A stretch of 64,000 nt of DNA. Source: Symsagittifera roscoffensis. Its lineage: Eukaryota; Xenacoelomorpha; Acoela; Convolutidae. The stretch spans positions 83,819,847-83,883,846 of the forward strand of contig NC_087064.1 of assembly GCF_963678635.1 (NCBI RefSeq), read 5' to 3'. The notes under the pieces are model-generated. The model saw nothing but the letters and a program-made list of their open reading frames with translations, searched no databases and was not told the origin of the DNA. Both the position numbers and the translations under genes were made by a program. Shown one piece after another: positions 58,122-64,000 of the stretch; within the stretch, counting starts at the first letter, position 1, and every line of letters starts with the position of its first letter.

Positions 58122-59004
58122 TGTGCCATTCGGCCAGATTGGCACAGCGCAACCTTCCGGCGAAGCACGAATTAGAGAGAAAAGGCCTTAACAACGAAAA
58201 AGTGCTTGAAAGGAGGGTCGAAATATTCTAGAATTTTCTATTTTCAAAATTTCCTTTGAGGAACGGATATTTCTCAGAAATACGAAAAACGGCCATTTTG
58301 ACCAAAAAAATTGAGAAAAGCACAACAACACCAAATAGAAAAGAAAACAGTCGCACGAGAACACAGAAAAACGAAGCCTCTTATCGTGACGATCACGCAC
58401 GATAAGACCCTTAACAGAAAAAGATATTGGGAAAGGAGGCTTCGGTGGGGAATAGTGGAGAACAGTACCCTCCCGTGCCACGAATTGAGAATAAAAACGA
58501 CGTTATTACATAGAGAACGCGGAAGCGGAGGCTTGGTCCCCCAGAGACTGATATATGGTGAAAGACTGTAATAAACTGACTTTTTAGCTACTCTGATGCC
58601 ATAGAACTTTGAATTAACACCGGTATTGTTTGATATTTTAGAATATGAGTAGCTAGGAAGAGGAAAGGGTCAATCCATCTCCAATGGATTTAATATAGAA
58701 TTGTCACCAAAAATATGATAAAATAGGATATTCGAGCCGTGTTTTGAATAGCAATCACGTAGTCTGACGATCCGAGACTCAGCTATGTGGTTGTGTTCGC
58801 ATGTAAACGAAAGCTGATCAAAAGTCGTTTGACTGATGGCCTAAAAAATGTAACTTCTTACTTAGCCCTAAACAGACCAGAAAGTCAACTGGCAAGGTCG
58901 AGACGGTGAAAAACGAGTAGGATTAAGGTAACTGACGCCTGCCAGTCGTTAATAGGTACTTTTTCTACGCTCCGTCGCTGTGTAGTATTTGGGCGAATGT
59001 TACA
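58122..59004 (+). repeat. LTR-5, 5' LTR of a related element
   Basis: An 883-bp segment starting TGTGCCATTCG and ending CGAATGTTACA, the same architecture as LTR-1 to LTR-4 but with the changed base paired at both ends. Internal sequence is largely different, yet the hairpin AATCCAT-CTCCA-ATGGATT (58672-58690) is at an equivalent place. It is followed after 12 bp by TGGCACTCCTGGGTG, like the PBS candidate of the other copies. It is separated from LTR-4 by only 26 bp. Confidence 0.75.
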
Positions 59005-60775
59005 TAGACGTTTTTATGGCACTCCTGGGTGGGCCTGTTAAAGGCATGAGACCATCATGATCAGCAAACGTTTCAGCGACGAACCCTCCGCTCCGGGCGT
59101 ATGCCCGAGTTAGAGAAATTAATGACCGTTATTGTACTAGGGGGAAGGTGCGTACCCTCCGCCTAGTACTATTTAGCTTTTTAACTTAGTTTAGACCAAA
59201 AATTCCGAGGGCCAGAGGGTTAGGTGGGAAGTCAAGAGCCCACTTATCCCAAGGTTTCGGGACCAAAAAAAATTAAAGAGAAAGCGTAAAACCAAACAAA
59301 AATAGTTTATAACCAAGAAAAAGCCAAAAATAAGTTTACTTGAAAATAAAAAAGTACAAAAAACAGTAAAAAATCCAAAAAAGACCAAAAACAGTAAAAA
59401 ACATAAAGTGATAGTTAATATGTTATTTCCGGACGAGATGTGATCTGACCTTTCTGTTTGTTGTTGTTTCAGATTGATTTATATCGTTTCTGATAGAAAG
59501 ATTGTGTGTTTTGGTGAAGGGTTGGGTAACCAACCTTGAGTGTAATTTGAGTATTTAAGCACGTTAATGGTGATTTTGCCGGTGACCGGAGGGTAGAGTG
59601 GCAAGCTGACCGACGTGTTCCACACTCAACAGGGACATCAGAGACAACATCCACAACGACTCTTGGGTATCGTTGAAACAATTTTAACATCGTTCGGGTA
59701 CTATTTCATTAAAACAAATTTTATTAAAACAAATGTCGATCACAAATTTCCGAGTTAAGGGTCTTAATTCGGGTATTTTGGTGCAAAAGAGGGTATAGTA
59801 TTATTCATTAACGACTGCTAAAAGATTATTGTCCGTACTATATATTGCTTATCTCCTATTTAGACCCGAAAAACATCCAATTTTATCGAAAATTACTGAT
59901 TTTCGACCAAACTGCAGACCCCCAAAATTTTGGATATCCGAGCTTTTCCGAACAGCAAAAAAATTTTATGTAGGGAGTTGCTACGTAGTTCGATCCCCCC
60001 GACTAAAGAAACCACGTGAAAAAGGATTCATCAGAAGTTAGGAAAAACAGAAATTTTTTGATCAAAATTTTGATAATTTTCCGAATTTTGTCAACTTGTT
60101 TTGGGGATCGAGTTTTTGAGTTTTTAGAGTTAGAGTAATAAAAATTTTTGCGTTAGGAGCGTGCTAGCATAAAAATCTCGGTTACTAGAGCAATTTTTGA
60201 GTAACCCTCCGACTAGCTCCGTGGATAGAGCTAACGACTTAGAGATTGGAAAAGGAAGGAATCTGAGGGTCCAAATTTGATAATTATTGGCCAAATTTTT
60301 GTCTCCAAACCAATTTTGGTCCGGTTTTTTTTGCATTGTTCCAGTGCCGTACGGGGCTACTACGCTCGTTTCAATTATTTTTAGGCAATTTTAACCGGAA
60401 TTGGGGAAAAAGTCTTTCAGAACCTATATAGGTGGTGAAAAAAGGCCATTTTGACAAACGCGTTTTTGACGATTTCTCAAAGACTAGCGAACCGATCGGG
60501 ATAATTTTGGTACCATAAGTCGACGTTTTTGACCATTTTTTCGGACCGCAACCGGTTTTGGGTTGATAATCTCGGAAATTTTTTTTTTTTAGAATTTGTA
60601 GGTTCGGAGGGTCCAAATATTAGGGAACCCTCCGAGCGGCAGAAAATTTTATAAGATCACCTTTTTATCCTACTGGGAAGGTAGACCGTGTCAGCCAACC
60701 TGGTTTTAAGTCAGTTACACCGCATTCGGAGGCTTTATTGCGGTAAAAAAAAAACCCTTTTTCTTGATTTTTGGG

Positions 60776-61112
60776 GAACCCTCCGAAGTAACCCTACGGA
60801 GTCAGCTAAACCCTTAGCAACCCTCCTTAGTGGAAATTTTCCACGAGACCTTCCAGAGAAAGTAAAACAACCCACTATAGAGAATTTAGCTTGTTTTGGC
60901 GCTTCCTGAAGCTAGTTGAAGGCCCTTCTAAGTGAGGTTCAAAAATTTGAAAATTTTGGAAGAACCCTCCGAAGTAACCCTCCGGAGCATATAAAGCCTC
61001 TTATTGACCCTACTTAGTGAGTTAAAGGGGACCCTTCGAAGTCTCTTGGGTGACTAAGGTACCCTCCGAAGTAACCCTCCGAAGTGACTTAAACCTCTTA
61101 GCAACCCTCCTT
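60776..61112 (+). repeat. ACCCTCCGAAG block repeated three times
   Basis: The pattern ACCCTCCGAAGTAACCCTCCG(A/G)AG, followed after a short gap by a CAACCCTCCTTA-like word, occurs at 60776-60830, 60963-61020 (last part diverged) and 61059-61112. Isolated ACCCTCCG words also occur earlier in the leader. Confidence 0.7.
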
Positions 61113-61325
61113 ATTGAAAACTTAGGGAAACCTTCTGGGGCAATTTGAGAAACGGAAAATATCCATTTAGGGTTGGGATAAAAGGTCAACTAACAACGGG
61201 CGTGCATATTAGGATCACAGAAGCCCATTTGACCCAGAAATTTGTGATCAACTTTGGATTCTAGATCGGGTGTATCAGAAGTACCCGAACAAAAAATTTT
61301 TTTTGATTGTGATTTTGGTTGTGTG

Positions 61326-61654
61326 GTTGCCTTGAACTACTTGATAGGAAAGCTCGGGCGATCCGGGAACGCATAAAAGAAGACCTCGGTAGGTGTATTA
61401 GGCAAATAAACACTCACTTGGAAAGAAAATTTGTTCCCTGCTCTCGAGCACTTGGAGCGTTCCGGGCGTGGGGTAGATTTTTCATAGACTTTAGAAGTTT
61501 TTCGATCAGGGTTGCCTTGAGCTACTTAGTAGGACAGCTTAGGCAATCGCAGGACACCTAAAAGAAGACCTCGGTGGATGTATTAGGCAACTACACACTC
61601 ACTTGAGAAGACTGTGTCCTGGGCTTCGTTCTTTCGGAGTGTTCCGATCGAGGG
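61326..61654 (+). repeat. Direct repeat, offset 185 bp
   Basis: GTTGCCTTGA(A/G)CTACTT, AAAAGAAGACCTCGGT and GTATTAGGCAA, then CACTCACTTG, appear in the same order at 61326-61472 and at 61511-61654, with scattered mismatches. It lies within the leader of the second element. Confidence 0.8.
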
Positions 61655-62090
61655 AAGTCTTTTTCTTTAAGACTAAGTTTTATTTATTTATTCCTGAATC
61701 ATCACTGTTTTTTACAAAAGATTGTTTGATTTTAACAAAGCAGTGACTTGATAAGACTGTGGCGGTAAATTGATACTGACGAAAGGTCGCTGTCACCTGT
61801 AGGATATTCTTATCTGATTATCAATTGTGTTTTGTGTGTTGATTATATCTTGTGAAAATTTTGTGATACTGTTACACTATACAACGGGGTTGAATAAGCA
61901 TTATATCAATACTGAGTAGGCCCTGTGTATAACTTTAGCTGAGTCACTAATTTTATCATTGAGAAATACAAGAGACATTTTTGATACTTACGAGATCGAG
62001 TAGGCAGCGTTAAGTAATTTAACTTGAACTTGTTTGCGGTACGTGTGCATTGCCAGTAATTTGTGAGAGTATTACTGTTTATTACAAAAA

Positions 62091-64000
62091 ATGCAGCGTA
62101 GGGACTCGTTAGGATCGACTACTAAGATTCCCAGGCTGAGCAAGGGAAGCACGCGAAAATTTTAAGCTAGGCGTAGCCAATCTTCGTTTAGCAGCGCTTC
62201 CGACGTTTTTGCTGAAAACGAATCGACTAAAGGTCAAGCTGATCCTTCAGTGAGCGAAATGAAACTAAGGAGCGAGAAGAACCTCGATGGCGATCAAGGG
62301 CGGAGCACCGAGGCCGGCCCAACGAGCGAAACACTTGTGGACCCCTTTGACGAAGGGGAACGAACGCTTATTCGACCCGACTTTGAGCCGAGCGAGGACC
62401 TCGAACGGGATGAAGTCGAGAGGACGGAGGAGGCCTCGGAGCGTTCCGAGGTCGAGCCGCGAGAGGAAATGTTATTCAGGGGAATGTCCAAATCGGAGAC
62501 TAAGAGTCATAAGTGGAGAAAAGAACTCTCACATCCAGCCAATACCCACTCATCTCTGGCCAAGCAGAGCAAGAACGCGATGATGTCGAGTATAAGCCCG
62601 AGTGAAGAACAAACGGGTTCGAAGGCCAAGAAAAGCTGGAAGTCCTTGTACGATGAGCGCATGGCGTCACTACGGACTGAAGGTCTGTCTTTCAGTTATG
62701 ACCATCCGGAGATAACCAATCCGGATGTGAACTTCACGCCGTGCCCAACGAACGACATGAGCAAGAAGGCGTCGTCCGCCTCGCCGACCAGGCCCATGTC
62801 AGATGGGATAACGATGGGAGCGTCCTCAACGTTCGACAGGTTGACGATGTCGATGGGCAAGCAAAAGGGCGGCGCGTCATCAAATACCAGGCTGCAACCG
62901 CAGTTGACCTCATCTTCTCTGGGACTAACCCCGCCATTGGGGACAGCTGGCGATATAAGTGACATGTTTGCTGGCTTAATGACTGGTCTGGATGAACTGA
63001 GACGGGACATGACTAAAAGAATAGATCAAGTTGACGAGAGAGCTCACCAGGGTCGAGAGAATTTGCTAGATGAACTGACGCACGTGAAATCGCAGGTGAG
63101 AGTCGATCAGGCTTAATTGATTCGCAACACCAATCAATGCCTGGCGGAGAGCTTGGCACAGGCAAACAAGGAGTCAGAGGAAAGAGAGACTAGGATGACA
63201 AGAGAGATCGAGCGATTGTTGAACGATCATGACAATACCTACGCTCATACGATGACTAGCCTGGAAAAAAGGTTAGATGCCAAAACTGACCTAATGATGC
63301 GGAAGCTTGACGAGATCTTAAGTGGGAGCAATCGGGAGGAGCGTTCCAACCCAAAGGAGCGCTCACGCCAAGCGAATGATGGAGATGGTGCAGGCAGCTA
63401 TGCCGGGGCCCAGCAAATTTCGAGAACGAACTACGAATCTAGGAATAGGGAGCTGCCCAGGGCAGCCCCCTCGAGGCCTGGCTGGACGAATCCAGTCCCG
63501 CCGGAAACAGATGCTTCCCCGGAGACAAGGTGGCCCACTGTGCCACAAGTCAGGTCAATGCCAGATCTGACTACAGTCTCGCAGGACACAACGATGTATG
63601 CCTCGATGTTTGAACCTCTGAATAGATCCCTCGAAACATTCATCACCAAGCTCTCAAAGTCAACCGAGAGAGGAGAGAGGTCAAGAAGGACATTGAAGAA
63701 GCCGAAATCATACAAAGACGAGTCAGACGGCTGCATTGATACTTGGATAGAGGTGAAGTTGCACTTTGAAGAAGAGAGTCTCTCCAAGAAACAGGAAGGT
63801 AGCGCACTAACAAGCAACCTGGAGGGTACTGCCCTAATTTGTGTAATGGCGAAAAGAGCCAATGAAAGAAGAGACAGCGCTCGCAAGATATTCGACATCC
63901 TGCTGAATCGTTTCGGCTTTGGAGTACAAGGGCACCAGGCTATGGTGAAGTTCGAAAAGAGGCGTCAAAGAGATGACGAATCCATAGAAAATTTTTGGAC
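62091..64000 (+). CDS. gag of the second element (partial, nearly open)
   Basis: ATG at 62091 (MQRRDSLGSTTKIPRL) begins a frame that stays open to the window end except for TAA at 62163 and TAA at 63114, both in phase with the coding sequence. The N-terminal half is acidic and Ser/Glu-rich (about 62166-62700). The middle has a helical region with repeated acidic and basic residues (about 62970-63330). The capsid-like core at 63605-64000 includes DGCIDTWIEVKLHFEEES, LTSNLEGTALICVMAKR, FDILLNRFGFGVQGHQAM and KRRQRDDESIENFW, matching the gag of the giant element. Zinc knuckles would lie beyond the edge. With only two lesions this copy appears younger than the giant one. Confidence 0.75.

Larger units (their letters stand above)
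59005..62090 (+). other. Long repetitive 5' leader of the second element
   Basis: No gene is supported. Notable structures: a PBS candidate at 59017; a 34-nt hairpin at 59135-59168 with TACTAGG/CCTAGTA ends; many ACCCTCCG words between 59083 and 61110; three copies of a block with ACCCTCCGAAGTAACCC (60777, 60964, 61060); and a 147-bp direct repeat (61326-61472 and 61511-61654). Such leaders usually hold packaging and dimerisation signals, but none can be assigned. Confidence 0.55.
58122..64000 (+). mobile_element. 5' part of a second, related LTR retroelement
   Basis: LTR-5, a PBS candidate, a 3.1-kb leader and gag, running off the right edge. Its gag is clearly homologous to the gag at 40740-41240 but diverged in sequence. 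Its orientation is the same as the giant element. Whether it also carries a macrodomain and ORF-X cannot be seen in this window. Confidence 0.75.

Noticed and set aside
62160-63116. A nonstandard genetic code with reassigned TAA/TGA
   Set aside because: HEATR1 exons use standard stops and contain none in frame. The in-frame stops occur only in retroelement copies and differ between copies, which fits mutation.

Overview
The window is from an invertebrate animal genome; the exact taxon cannot be fixed from sequence alone. It has spliced exons with GT-AG introns, an ancient nucleolar housekeeping gene, non-LTR retrotransposons of the CR1/L2 kind and very large Ty3/gypsy-like LTR elements. There is no sign of bacterial operons. 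Region 1 (1-12.45 kb, AT-rich): the first three coding exons of HEATR1/UTP10 on the minus strand (12060 to 1, continuing off the left edge). The exon phases join exactly. Intron 1 is 8 kb and carries tandem and hairpin repeats; intron 2 carries a hAT-like MITE. Region 2 (12.45-17.6 kb): a decayed CR1/L2-type LINE on the minus strand, whose ORF1 holds an SGNH (GDSL) esterase and whose ORF2 starts with a 2A-like motif. It abuts the 3' end of a second LINE. Region 3 (17.6-59 kb): a nest of LTR elements on the plus strand. Four LTRs of one family (17601, 22169, 37260, 57225) flank or separate internal sequences. A 4.55-kb tandem duplication (16364-20915 / 20916-25487) copied the LINE/LTR/internal junction. 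The best complete unit is 37260-58095, about 20.8 kb. It contains, in order: LTR, leader with a minisatellite, gag with two zinc knuckles, protease, RT, RNase H, a long acidic spacer, integrase, a macrodomain ORF in the integrase frame, and then an independent ~2,650-codon ORF, here called ORF-X. ORF-X encodes a coiled coil, an SGNH hydrolase, a second degenerate SGNH-like domain and a Cys-rich unknown C-terminus. ORF-X is present four times (18.5, 23.1, 27.9 and 48.7 kb), all copies broken. Region 4 (58.1-64 kb): the 5' part of a related but distinct element, with an LTR at 58122-59004, a 3-kb repetitive leader and a nearly open gag that runs off the right edge. The main unusual content is the giant LTR-retroelement family with a macrodomain and the SGNH-bearing ORF-X. 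A conserved LTR hairpin and the LTR end repeats both show compensatory changes between the two element types.
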